A stretch of DNA of 64,000 nt from Onthophagus taurus (lineage: Eukaryota > Arthropoda > Insecta > Coleoptera > Scarabaeidae): the NCBI RefSeq assembly GCF_036711975.1, contig NC_091971.1, forward strand, positions 13,151,501 through 13,215,500, in the 5' to 3' direction. Within the stretch, counting starts at the first letter, position 1; each line of letters opens with the position of its first letter. Of this stretch, positions 23,630-35,973 are shown piece after piece. The notes below the pieces were generated by a model, which was given only the letters and a program-made list of their open reading frames with translations, did no database searches and was not told the DNA's origin. The translations under genes and the position numbers were made by a program.

Positions 23630-26008
23630 AATTTTCGAAATTCGCTATAAAATTAATTTCATGAAGGATCCTTGTGGAAATATCACCAATTATTAATTCA
23701 AGTATCCTCTTTTTAACGCAACAAGCCGTTTTGAAAAATCGCTTTCAGTTTTTGAAAAATAAATTTTTAAAATGATCGAAAATTTTTTCGAATTATGCAA
23801 TTTTCGCCGATTTAGTTTTAAAAATTCGTATAAAATCTAGTTCTTGGAATATGAGTATGAAAATTTCCCAAAGTGTTAATAAGAGTGTCCTCTTTACAAT
23901 GAACAAACCCGTTTTGAAAAATAACTTTTAGTTTTTGAGAAAACAGTATTTGAAGTTTTGACAAAATTTTCGATGTTGCAATTTTCACCGATAATATTCA
24001 AAATTCGCTATAAAATTAATTTCTTGAAGGATCCTTGTGGAAATATCACCAATTATTAATTAAAGTATCTTCTTTTTAATGCAAAAAGCCGTTTTGAAAA
24101 ATCGCTTTCAGTTTTTGAGAAATAAATTTTTGAAATGATCAACAATTCTTTCGAATTTTGCAATTTTCGCCGATTAAGTTTTAAAAATTCGTATAAAATC
24201 CAGTTCTTAGAGTATGAGAATGAAAATTTCCCAAAGTGTTAATAAAAGTGTCTTCTTTCCAATGAACAAACCCGTTTTGAAAAATAGCTTTTAGTTTTTG
24301 AGAAAACAATATTTTAAATTTTGATAAAATTTTCGATGTTGCAATTTTCATCGATAACTTTCAAAATTCGCTATAAAATTCATTTGTTGAAGGATCCTTG
24401 TGGAAATATCACCAATTATTAATTAAAGTATCCTCTTTTTAATGCCAAAAGCCGTTTTGAAAAATCACTTTTCATTCTTGAGAAATAAGTTTTTGAAATG
24501 ATCGACAATTTTTTCGAATTTTGCAATTTTCGCCGATTAAGTTTTAAAAATTCGTATAAAATCCAGTTCTTGGAATATGAGTATGAAAATTTCTCAAAGT
24601 GTTAATAAAAGTGTCCTCTTTCCAATGAACCAACCCGTTTTGAAAAATAACTTTTAGTTTTTGAGAAAACAATATTTGAAGTTTTGATAAAATTTTCGAT
24701 GTTGCAATTTTCATCGATAATTTTCAAAATTCGCTATAAAATTAATTTCTTGAAGGATCTTTGTGGAAATATCACTAATTATTAATTAAAGTATCTTCTT
24801 TTTAATGCAAAAAGCCGTTTTGAAAAATCACTTTTAGTTTTTGAGAAAAAAATTTTTGAAATGATCGCCAATTTTTTCGTATTTTACAATTTTCGCCGAT
24901 TAAGTTTTAAAAATTTGTATAAAATCCATTTCTTGGAATATGAGTATGAAAATTTCCCAAAGTGTTAATAAGAGTGTCCTGTTTCCAATGAACCAACCCG
25001 TTTTGAAAAATAACTTTTAGTTTTTGAGAAAACAATATTTGAAGTTTTTATAAAATTTTCGAGGTTGCAACTTTCATCGATAATTTTCAAAATTTGCTAT
25101 AAAATTAATTTCTTGAAGGATCCTTGTGGAAATATCACCAATTTTTAATTAAAGTATCCTCTTTTTAATGCAACAAGCCGTTTGGAAAAATCGCTTTTAG
25201 TTTTTGAGAAATAAATTTTTTAAATGATCGACAATTTTTTCGAATTTTGCAATTTTCGCCGATTAAGTTTTAAAAATTCGTATAAAATCCATTTCTTGGA
25301 ATGTGAGTATGAAAATTTCCCAAATTGTTAATAAGAGTGTCCTCTTTCCAATAAACCAACTCGTTTTGAAAAATAACTTTTAGTTTTTGAGAAAACAATA
25401 TTTGAAGTTTTTATAAAATTTTTGAGGTTGCAACTTTCATCGATAATTGTTAAAATTCGCTATAAAATTAATTTCTTGAAGGATCCTTGTGGAAATATCA
25501 CCAATTATTAATTAAAGTATCCTCTTTTTAATGCAACAAGCCGTTTGGAAAAATCGCTTTTAGTTTTTGAGAAATACGTTTTTGAAATGATCGAAAATTT
25601 TTTCGAATTTTGCAATTTTCGCCGATTAAGTTTTAAAAATTCGTATAAAATCCATTTCTTGGAATATGAGTATGAAAATTTCCCAAAGTGTTAATAAGAG
25701 TGTCCTCTTTCCAATGAACCAACCCGTTTTGAAAAATAAATTTTAGTTTTTGAGAAAACAATATTTGAAGTTTTGACAAAATTTACGATGTTGCAATTTT
25801 CATCGATAATTTTCAAAATGCGCTATAAAATTAATTTCTTGAAGGATTCTTGTGGAAATATTACCAATAATTAATTAAAGTGTCCTCTTTTTAATGCAAC
25901 AAGCCGTTTTAAAAAATCGCTTTTAGTTTTTGAGAAATAAATTTTTGAAGTGATCGACAATTTTTATTATAATCCATTTCTTGGAATATGAGTATGAAAA
26001 TTTTAGCA
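23630..26008 (+). repeat. satellite array 1, 362-bp dimeric unit
   Basis: About 6.5 units. Each unit holds two related halves of about 181 bp. One has TTTTTAATGCAACAAGCCGT + TTTGAAAAATCGC and TTCGCCGATTAAG; the other has TTTCCAATGAACCAACCCGT + TTTGAAAAATAAC and CATCGATAATTTTC. The mark GGATCCTTGTGGAAATATC recurs every about 361 bp. Copies differ by scattered point changes. Arrays 2 and 3 are the same family. Confidence 0.93.
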
Positions 26009-26145
26009 ACCTTAGCCACGTTTATCGTGTTTGCAAACCTTTTTAACTTGCATGTGTATTGCAAGCACATTTGTAATTCTATTTTATTCCTTTCAAGGCC
26101 GTCCATGTGCAAGATATTTTTGGACAACATAGCGACTTAAAAAAT
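26009..26145 (-). pseudogene. possible hAT transposase BED-finger remnant abutting array 1
   Basis: A minus-strand frame broken by stops reads KISCTWTALKGIK, NYKCACNTHAS, KGLQTR and TWLRLL. BED fingers of hAT transposases have the layout W-x-x-(F/L)-K..., then KC..CN....S.KG, then (T/S)..L..HL. The match is partial and the final histidines are missing. The alternative is unrelated DNA. It directly joins the satellite. Confidence 0.4.
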
Positions 26146-28519
26146 AATCTTCTCCGGGGTTGGACTTATCTTCTCCGGCAAACAACATGCAATACGTGAT
26201 TTAATAATAAAAATATTCAACACTGAAACTTTGATAACATTAATTCCACAATAGCAGTCCATAACAGCTATTGTTATACTTGATACTACATTGGAAGTTC
26301 ACATTGTCATTTCAGGTATATCTTCTAGGATATTGATCTACAATAATGTAAGTGAAACTTATCTGTCAGTTATCTTTTCTTCCAACAACACCATGAAGTT
26401 ACTGTATTGATAATGTGCTATACACAGTCAGGATACTAAGAAGCATCACTATGATAGGCATCACTTTGGCAAATTATCTAATTAATAATTTAAATAATAT
26501 CAATCTTTGCCAAATTAAGTTTAACATAAAACTTCATTTCGTGAATATTTGCTAGAAATGTTTAAGTAACTTTCAGAGGAACTTTATTAGTTTTCTAAAT
26601 GTTTTATTATACTCCTCGTAATAATAGCAATTAACACTTTTAATAACATTAAACATCACATTCTTTTTTTTGCAAATTAAGCGCCATCATACATAGTTTA
26701 TTTAGCACAAAATAATTTTATTCTCAAATTTATTATAACTTTCTTGACCTATACCTTTTATAATAATCGCGTAATAACTTTCATTTTTCTCTTTTTATTT
26801 TTAAAAAATTCAGAAAAAGTAACCGTTTAGAAATAATTCTAAACATAACAACATCCAATTATTACCATTTGTAACCAATTAGCTTTTGCAACTGTAACGT
26901 TTTAAAATATCTGTGTCAAATAATTTTGTCTCATTATTTAAAACTATCTTGGCAAATAGAAATAATTTTTTTTCTTTTATATTTAATTAATATTAAAACA
27001 ATAAATTGCTAATTGCTTAATTATTTCCGTTGCTAATAGCGAATCCACATAGAAAGTTTTAGAGAAGATCCTTGACCAGGAACTGAGTGTTCGCGGCTTC
27101 GAAAGTTCCTCTTCGAATTTTTCTGCTTCATCAGTAACATAAAATTGCAACAAGAACCGCAGATGGAGAATATCGATAAACTAGTTTTCAATTCGTTTTA
27201 TATTCTGTAGAATTCTCGTCGAGAACCCGAACCAAGGTTAAGTTAGGCGTTTTAAAAAAATGCGAATAGCAGCTCGACAATGCTCTCTGAGTATGCTGGG
27301 TGTGTTAAACGAAGAATTCTTGCATAACAAATCCCAAGAGCGCCCCGTTCAACGAGCTGCTGCTGTCTCGGCCGATTTCTCTTGTCTCATTCTTGTCGCG
27401 TTGTCTCTCATTAGCTTCCATTTATTTTATTTCTTTTTTCCATTTTATTTTGGGCCTTGATGGAGGCTGTATACCTCGACGATGTTGAAAAAAACACGTT
27501 CGGCACGACCTTCCTAGGTTACAATTTCTTTCTTTGGGAAAATCCTCAATAACAACCTATTTTTGGTTGATTCATTTTTTTACCATTAAAATTTTAAATT
27601 TAACCTTGTCTTGCATAAAAATCGTTTCAAAAAATAAAATATTACAATAAAAGGGAAACGATTGTTAATTTCCATGCAAGGATCGTATTTGATTTGAAAA
27701 AAAGAAAAAATAGTCGTCTTCGTCTACTAACGCATTTGTGCGCAATCTGAATAATAACGATGCGGTCGCCTTCTCTTTTAACTTTATACAAAAATAACGA
27801 TCTGAAGAAAGTGAACGAGACGTCCTTGAGGTGAATACAACGTGTTAGGTTCCCTTTTGTTCTTGTATTTAGCGATAATTATTCACTATAAACAAACTGT
27901 TTGAACTTATACCATTTAGAATCGAGATAAAAAATCTTTCTCATCATTCTTACTAATTCAAAAAACCGCATACCTACATAAGCGACATTATAATCAAAAT
28001 GTCAAGGATGGAGAGCTTCTTATTATTACAGTTCGATTGAAAAGCCTTTATTATCAACAAAAAAACGCGGTTTTTGCAAATTTCTACAAGTTTTTATATT
28101 GATTCCAGGAATTTATTGAAATTTTGTTGGTTATGTATGAATATTGATGTGCAAAAATCTTTTGTGGTGCTTTAAACAATACCTGTTTATGCCAACTCTT
28201 CTGCTTCTATGACAACCACGTTGATTAATCTGAGGTTCATATCCAAAAAATTATGTTGCCATTCCACTAAAACCAATTATCTAAAAGGAATGTAATAAAC
28301 CTTTTGTTCAGCCTTTTATGCTGAAGAATCTGTCACCATATCCATCCTTAAACGTTGGTTAACAAGACATTCTTATAGAGATTTCTTATATCTTCTACGC
28401 AAAACATAAATTTAGCATCTGTAAGATTTGATGACTAAATACTAGCTGGTACTTGAAGTTTAGAGTATGAAAATTTTGACGGTTATTGTTGGCCTTGATT
28501 TTAAATATATCTATGTCTC
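26146..28519. other. intergenic, no gene recognised
   Basis: AT-rich apparently single-copy DNA. The portion about 27020-27900 is less AT-rich and could be regulatory. The 66-codon open frame at 27260-27460 has no motif and I do not call it. Confidence 0.35.
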
Positions 28520-28660
28520 TAAGGGCCGGTTGTACCAACTCCCGATAAATTTATCCGATAGATAAATTGGCGCACTTAGCCAATGAGAGCGCTTAAAACC
28601 GCTGTATCCATGGTAATTATCCGTTAGATAGTTTATCGGGAGGTGGTACAACCGAACCTA
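28520..28660. mobile_element. 141-bp MITE, TAAGGGCCGGTTGTACCA ends
   Basis: The left end TAAGGGCCGGTTGTACCAAC, then TCCCGATAAA, is mirrored by the right end TTTATCGGGAGGTGGTACAA, then CCGAACCTA. It is non-coding. It is related to the blocks at 16520-17466. Confidence 0.8.
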
Positions 28661-29239
28661 AGTCAGTGAAATATTTGAAGTCTTAAACATCCGTAAGGTT
28701 CCAATATTGGATCATTTAACCTACTAGAAGGTAAGAGTTTATCATATCATAACGAAATGACACCCAGATGTGTTAATTAACATTTTCTTTAAGTCTATCC
28801 TGAATGTGATTGCTTCCTTATAGACAAGCTAGACATGAATTTTTGGAATTTTATTTAATAAGTGGTCCATTTTCTGTAGACGAAATGACGAATGTTTAAT
28901 GGAACTCTATTTTATTGCAAAATGACAAGCCCAGTGTTCAAATGTCTGCTAATAAACTTCTTGACGTGTTTTATGCCACAAGAATTAATTATGCCACAGA
29001 GAACACCAATTCTTCTTACTAGAGTAGACCTTCCAGTTCATTTCTTGGCCATCGCAAACGATACACCATAACTAAGTTCTGGTCTGGCGGGCATTGATTA
29101 ACAACTAACTTTAACTAGCCCAAATACCCAGATCGGAGTAATTATGTTATTAAAGCTCAATAAGTTTAATGTTCCCTAGCAATTATCTACTAGAGCCATT
29201 ACACCATACCAAATCATTATAAAGATAGTGTCGGGAGTC

Positions 29240-30375
29240 TGTATATAGGGTGTTTCACTTAAAACTCCCTGCCAAGTGTCTCTGGAGTGGGATGAGATAT
29301 CTCAGCTTTGTAGGAAGTTGTTGTTAGAGTACGTAAATGACTTCAGTTCTTAAGTAGAGTAAGTTCTTAAGTACCAATTGATAGATTGGTCTCTTACAAA
29401 ACATAATTATCTATCAATTGGTCTCTTACAAAACTTTGATCAAAGCAATAGTTTTTAAGAAAAACACGTTTGTAGAAAATTTGTCAATCCAATCAAAAAC
29501 TGTTGCTTTAATCAAAGTTTTGTAAGAGACCAAGTGATAGATAATTGATCACTTTACACGAAAATACTGCCCGTTTGACAAAATTAGCAATGGCGTAGAC
29601 AATATTTTGCAGATAATGTTTAATTTTAAAGAAACTTTGACCCGCTATATCTCGTTAAGGAGGCATTTGCGACCCCATGTATATTAAGATTATTCATCTT
29701 AATTTTTCATATATTATCTACTCTAGAAGTTTGTCAGCGGTTTTTTGAATCACACTGTATATTATTCTACTTAAAAAAGTGCCTTAAGAACGTATCAACC
29801 CCATTTCTCTAATTTGAAAAATAAACGAAATATGAGCATTTTTTTGAAATCACGAAAATTTGACTTTTTTGCTATAACTTAAAAACAAAAGAAGATAGAG
29901 GTTTGGTGTTTACAGGATTGGATTAGTCTCAAAAAAAGAGACCGGGACATGGCACCTACTTTTTTCGTATCTCTTATAGTTTCTGAGAGACCCTATAATA
30001 ACACCCAAATTTGCCCACCCTGTACATATAACTAAAGAAGCACACTATGCAAAATGAAAAATTACTGAACATGAACCGGTACTATGTTTTTTAATTTACG
30101 ATTTTCCACATTTTTCCATGTATAACCCTTTGTCAATCACCATTACTTAAAAGTCTCGCAAAATATGTATACATACGTTCAGCTAATCAAAGCTAACGGG
30201 ATTATTAGAATTTAAGTGGGACTTGGTGGGACTTAAAAGTACCGCTGGGTGATAAATGACGTTTTATAAAATTTAGTTCTGGTAGGCAAGGGGTTAAGAT
30301 TATTCATTTTAATTTTTCATGTATTATTTAATCTAGAAGTCCGTCAGCGGTTTTTTGAGTCACCCTGTATATACT
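29240..30375. repeat. cluster of transposon ends and a 75-bp direct repeat
   Basis: About 29685-29760 and 30297-30371 are diverged direct copies (TTAAGATTATTCAT(C/T)TTAAT ... GTCAGCGGTTTTTTGA), each ending in a CAC(C/A)CTGTATAT transposon end. ATAGGGTGTTTCAC at 29246 and CCACCCTGTACAT at about 30014 are further ends of the same style. The pieces probably belong to nested CAGGGTG-type elements; boundaries not resolved. Confidence 0.5.
29405..29546. repeat. imperfect hairpin, about 52-bp arms
   Basis: 29405-29459 (ATTATCTATCAATTGGTCTC + TTACAAAACTTTGATCAAAGC) pairs with 29495-29546 (GCTTTAATCAAAGTTTTGTA + AGAGACCAAGTGATAGATAAT). The loop is about 35 bases. It is likely the core of a palindromic element. 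Confidence 0.7.
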
Positions 30376-31924
30376 TTGAAAAGCATTAAGATAGAAAAGC
30401 ATTATTATGAGTCCACTAATGTGTACGGCATTGACTAACCATACATTTGCTATCTAGGCGATAGAAACTCGCTCTTTCGTTAACTCTCGCAACTAGGTTT
30501 GAGTGAATATCTTACCAGCAGTTCTAATCCCAGCAAATCTTGAACTGGAGCTTCAGACGGAATTAAGATTATTGTTCTACCTGAGTCTCTCCAAGCAGTA
30601 AATCGTTCATCTACCCATTATCAATTGGAACCTCCACTGTCGATCTCAATCTTTCCAGAGTTCTTCCCACTCCAATATTAGTGCCTGGCGTTTTCTTTGC
30701 AATCCCAGAGCTTAAACTACCTGGTCAACCTAAACTATTCAGTGAGAAAAGAAGCATCTTCGTCATCGTCCAAGATGTACGCCAAACAGATATGCGTTCA
30801 GTGATTATCCTTCTTAACAACATCTTTTATCTAGACCTCCACCCATGGACAAACATTATTTGCTGCGATCACAGTCAATCTATCACCTAAAATAATGACC
30901 AGTTTCAAACTGCAATAACTTTTGAACGTATTGCTCAATTTGAATAATTTTAATAATAATAATAATAATTTTTTTTATTTGAAAGGTCTACCTCAGTCAA
31001 CATTTCGGTAGGTGCCTTCCCCATTTTGGCATTCTTCAATTTCAGCAATTGTGAATAACGCTAAAGCGTGTTTTCTTCCTACACTTTGAAGCTTGATGTG
31101 GGGTGCACCGACAAAAGAAATTAAGTTTAAACATAAGGAACATATGTAACATAAGAAATTAATATTTTTTGATCAAGTTTCTATTGTTGTTAATACCAAA
31201 GTTACAAGTTCTAAAAAATAACGCAGCTTATTCTGTAGCGCCATCAGAAAGTAAAGCAAGTCATGGATGTCGATGAAATGTAATTAAACTGACAAGTAAA
31301 ACAATTTCCTCCCCTCGCTAATGAACGTCCACTTGTTTGGACAGTGCATCAACAATAACATTTACAAAATGCATGCTAAATTATTTACATGAGCAGCAGT
31401 GACCTTCACGTTTGTAAAAATGGCTTTGCATAAGAAAGATTTGATTTAAACATGTAAATTGCAAATTAATGATCTAAAGAGACGATTTATTACAGTTAGT
31501 GCGCATTCTTGTTAATGTTTAAACATTTTATGGTATGGTGGCAGAACAACGTTTTATGAATTCTGAATTAAGCAATTGATTGCCCTCTGTTCCAAATTAT
31601 GGTATACATTTCTCTTTACAATTTGTCTCAAATTATGGTATACAACACTTTGGAAACTGCTCTATTGTATTTGTAAAATTAGTAATTCAATTTATAACTT
31701 AATTTAAACATACATTAATGAAAAGTTTACACATTTAAACACAATTCACCTGGTTCAATGTAAACGCCCTTCATAGCGAAGCTTTTCTTTATTCATGAAT
31801 TTTCATATTTTTCTCGATATCTATGCGTCTGAGAGTAAAAGCGTAAGAGAACAATTTTGTTAAGAATACGATTTGCTACAACTTTCGTACCACGCTGAGA
31901 TTCAAATTTATTCAATTTTATGCC
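30376..31924. other. intergenic, no gene recognised
   Basis: Contains an (AAT)n microsatellite at about 30950-30967, next to a T-rich tract; this may be the reversed tail of an old LINE. The 69-codon frame at 30681-30890 has no motif. Confidence 0.35.
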
Positions 31925-32045
31925 ATCATGGTTGACTCCATGCACTTTTGTAGTGTCGTGAATACGTTATCTAACTTTTTTTTAGTTAATGCGTCGAAGG
32001 CACTTTTAACACAATCTATTAATGTTTGCTGGCGATTTTGATATT
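31925..32045 (-). pseudogene. possible DNA-transposase C-terminal scrap abutting the 173-bp array
   Basis: The minus strand reads QQTLIDCVKSAFDALTKKKL followed by DNVFTTLQKCM. Insect pogo/Tc-type transposases have a similar segment (alternating helix, then (D/E)-x-VF-x-TLQ-x-CM) close to their C-terminus. About 35 residues only, with stops right after. Confidence 0.4.
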
Positions 32046-34470
32046 TTGAGAATTCTTAGCTTGAACCTAAGAAATGGTGATATCTATCGTGGCATTGACT
32101 ATGGATTATGTTATCTCGATTAATTATCATTGATTTTTATGGGAAACGTTTTTCTCTATCACCTTTAATTTTCTACTTATAACAGAATTTAACGCAGATG
32201 ATTGTCAATTTTCATATTTTGAGAATTCTTGGCTTGAACCTAAGAAAGGGTGATATCTATGATAGCATTGGTTGTGAATTATGTTATCTTGATTCATTAT
32301 CATCAATTTTTATGGCAAACCTTTTTCTCTATCATCTTTAATTTTCTACTTATAACAGAATTTAACGCAGATGATTGTCAATTTTGATATTTTGAGAATT
32401 CCTGGCTTGAACCTAAGAAGTGGTGACAACTATGGTGCCATTGACTATGGATTATGTTATTTTGATTCATTATTATTAATTTTTATGGGAAACGTTTTTC
32501 TCTATTGCCTTTAATTTTCTACTTATAACAGAATTTAACGCAGATGATTGTCAATTTTCATATTTTGAGAATTCCTGGCTTGAACCTAAGAAATGATGAC
32601 AACTATGGTGGAATTGACTATGGATTATGTTATCTTAATTCATTATCATTCATTTTTATGGGAAACGTTTTTCTCTATCACCTTTAATTTTCTACTTATA
32701 GCATAATTTAACGCAGATGATTGTCAATTTTGATATTTTGAGAATTCCTGGCTTGAACCTAAGAAGTGGTGACAACTATGGTGCCATTGACTATGGATTA
32801 TGTTATTTTGATTCATTATTATTAATTTTTATGGGAAACGTTTTTCTCTATTGCCTTTAATTTTCTACTTATAACAGAATTTAACGCAGATGATTGTCAA
32901 TTTTCATATTTTGAGAATTCCTGGCTTGAACCTAAGAAATGATGACAACTATGGTGGAATTGACTATGGATTATGTTATCTTAATTCATTATCATTCATT
33001 TTTATGGGAAACGTTTTTCTCTATCACCTTTAATTTTCTACTTATAGCATAATTTAACGCAGATGATTGTCAATTTTGATATTTTGAGAATTCCTGGCTG
33101 GAGCCTAAGAAATGGTGATATCTATGGTGGCATTGACTATGGATTATGTTATCTTGAATTATTATTATTAATTTTTATGGGAAACGTTTTTCTCTATCAC
33201 CTTTAATTTTCTACTTATAACAGAATTTAACGCAGATGATTGTCAATTTTGATATTTTGAGAATTCCTGGCTTGAACCTAAGAAATGATGACAACTATGG
33301 TGGAATTGACTATGGATTATGTTATCTTAATTCATTATCATTCATTTTTATGGGAAACGTTTTTCTCTATCACCTTTAATTTTCTACTTATAACATAATT
33401 TAACGCAGATGATTGTCAATTTTGATATTTTGAGAATTCCTGGCTTGAACCTAAGAAGTGGTGACAACTATGGTGCCATTGACTATGGATTATGTTATTT
33501 TGATTCATTATTATTAATTTTTATGGGAAACGCTTTTCTCTATTGCCTTTAATTTTCTACTTATAACAGAATTTAACGCAGATGATTGTCAATTTTCATA
33601 TTTTGAGAATTCCTGGCTTGAACCTAAGAAAGAGTGATAACTATGGTGGCATTGACTATGGACTATGTTACCTTGATTCATTATCATTAATTTTTATGGG
33701 AAACCTTTTTTCTATCACCTTTAATTTTTTACTTATAACAGAATTTAACGCAGATGATTGTCAATTTTGATATTTTGAGAATTCCTGGCTTGAACCTAAG
33801 AAATGATGACAACTATGGTGGAATTGACTATGGATTATGTTATCTTAATTCATTATCATTCATTTTTATGGGAAACGTTTTTCTCTATCACCTTTAATTT
33901 TCTACTTATAACATAATTTAACGCAGATGATTGTCAATTTTGATATTTTGAGAATTCCTGGCTGGAGCCTAAGAAATGGTGGTATCTATGGTGGCATTGA
34001 CTATGGATTATGTTATCTTGAATTATTATCATTAATTTTTATGGGAAACGTTTTTCTCTATCACCTTTAATTTTCTACTTATAACAGAATTTAACGCAGA
34101 TGATTGTCAATTTTGATATTTTGAGAATACCTGGCTTAAACCTAAGAAATGATGATATCTATGGTGGCATTGACTATGGATTATGTTATCTTAATTCGTT
34201 ATCATTCATTTTTATGGGAAACGTTTTTTTCTATCACCTTTACTTTTCTACTTATTACCGGATTTTTCTTGCAGATGATTGTCAATTTTGATATTTTGAG
34301 AATTCCTAGCTTGAGATTAAGAAATGGTGATATCTATGGTGGCATTGACTATGGATTATGTCATCTTAATTCATTATCATCAATTTTTATAGGAAACGTT
34401 TTTCTCTATCACCTTTAGTTTTTTTAGTCATAACAGAATTTTATTTAGATAAATGTCAATTTTCATATTG
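32046..34470 (+). repeat. satellite array, about 173-bp unit, about 14 copies
   Basis: The unit contains GCAGATGATTGTCAATTTT, GAGAATTCCTGGCTTGAACC, TATGGTGGCATTGACTATGG and TTTTTATGGGAAACGTTTTT. Successive ACGCAGATG marks fall at about 32192, 32366, 32539, 32711, 32884 and so on. Middle copies alternate between variants (GTGGTGACAACTATGGTGCC versus ATGATGACAACTATGGTGG), which suggests homogenisation as dimers. The last copies (34290-34470) are the most diverged. Short open frames inside (33582-33770, 34100-34418) come from the repeat and are not genes. Confidence 0.92.
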
Positions 34471-35759
34471 TGGGATTCCCTGGTTTGTGCATAAGAAATT
34501 GAGATAACTATGGTGGTATGAATTATGTTATTTTGATCCATTATCATCAATTTGGAACCAATCAATTTGGATTTAATGGCTGGTACAACGTTATCGATAA
34601 TCATCTTTTTGCATTCTGCTGCGTTAATAGACTCAATGTTTTTGGTCACCATTGTTCCTCCTACCTGGTTCCTGCTGTTTCTTTTGGAGGATCTTTATAA
34701 ACAAAAGGTTAGAGTCCTATTCTGCCGTTGAAATACTGTTTTTAGCACTGTCACAGCGTGGTCTGACCACTGCAGCCATAAACATAACTTTAGTTATGAA
34801 CCGTTTGCTTTTACAGCCCCTTTTTGGCTCTGCTTTGTCCAGCGTTATGTAGCATGACCTTTTAACTTGCGTTGAGTCGTACATATCCTCAAAACATCGG
34901 TTTGATTTAACCTTCAACAAACAGAACTCTAGTTTCTTTCATTAATTAAATTAAGATTACATTATATTATATTAAATAGATAGAAACTCGTTAATTCTCG
35001 AAACTTTCCTTAATCCATAAATTTTAGAGAAATGTGTACCATAATTTGGGACAGAGGGATATTATTTAAAGCAACTGGGAAGTGTTAATAGTCAATAAGA
35101 GGCATTGGGACGCAAAGAGAGTCACTGAGGAGCTTTAAAAGCTTAAAGTAGAGTTTTAATTCAGAAATAAGGAAAATGTCAAAAATAATTGGGAGCTATT
35201 CTAAATATTAAGAGATACTCGTAATGAGTTAGAGGCCGGAATGGAATATATTGGATGTAATTGAGGACCATTCCAAGTAAAATGGGAACTAATTCAAGCA
35301 TCAACATCTTTTTCAAGCCGACTATATTTGGAGCAAACATTGAGATATACTTAGAATCATTAACAAAATTTAAAAGCGAAAAAGGACCGGTATTGTGTAT
35401 GGGAGTAATAGATATTTAATAAGATGCTGTAAATGTTGCGCGAATTGCCAGAAAACAAGCTTAATTTTGGATTGAAAGATTTTTGTTGGTAATGTAACTG
35501 ACAATGAACTTTTTAGCACTGTTTAAGAACATGATACTATAACTATTAAAACAAGTTTTCATTTCATCATGTAAATTGTAGTAAAACTAATTGGTGATTA
35601 AAATATATTTCTTGGAATACATCAAACGAGGTTGTACTTGGTTTTGAAAAGAATTTTGGACATCGGTGACGTAAAACCATAAAAAAAATTCTAAGTGTAA
35701 CGAAATGGGTCACTAATACCATCGTTGAGGGCAGGGTGGAAGAGAACGCTCGGTCAGTT
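34471..35759. other. intergenic upstream of the second secreted-protein gene
   Basis: No gene recognised. Two overlapping short open frames at 34518-34920 on both strands carry no motif. GC content rises after about 35700 towards the promoter. Confidence 0.35.
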
Positions 35760-35767
35760 TATATATG
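35760..35767 (+). promoter_or_regulatory. candidate TATA box of the 35974 gene
   Basis: TATATATG is followed by a GC-richer leader and lies about 207 bases before the ATG. A start around 35785-35795 (ACCAGCCGCTAGTATC) would be at a normal distance. Confidence 0.4.
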
Positions 35768-35973
35768 ATCGGATTCGCGCACCAGCCGCTAGTATCGGCC
35801 GAACCGACTGGCGAAAGTCGTTTCAACTAAAACCTCGGACTCGGTTGCGGTGTCTCTCCTCTTTGACTCTGTGACTTCTTAGTTAGTTGTGTCCCTGGTG
35901 AAGTGCGAAACGAAGACCGCCCAAAAAGAGCGGAACCGCTCCAACGAATAGACAAAGACAAAACCAAGACAAT

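Noticed and set aside
27260..27460. 66-codon plus frame in less AT-rich DNA
   Set aside because: No motif and no evidence of splicing; listed only as an unexplained intergenic stretch.
33582..34418. Open frames of 62-89 codons in the 173-bp satellite
   Set aside because: The unit length is not a multiple of three and the frames appear only in single copies.
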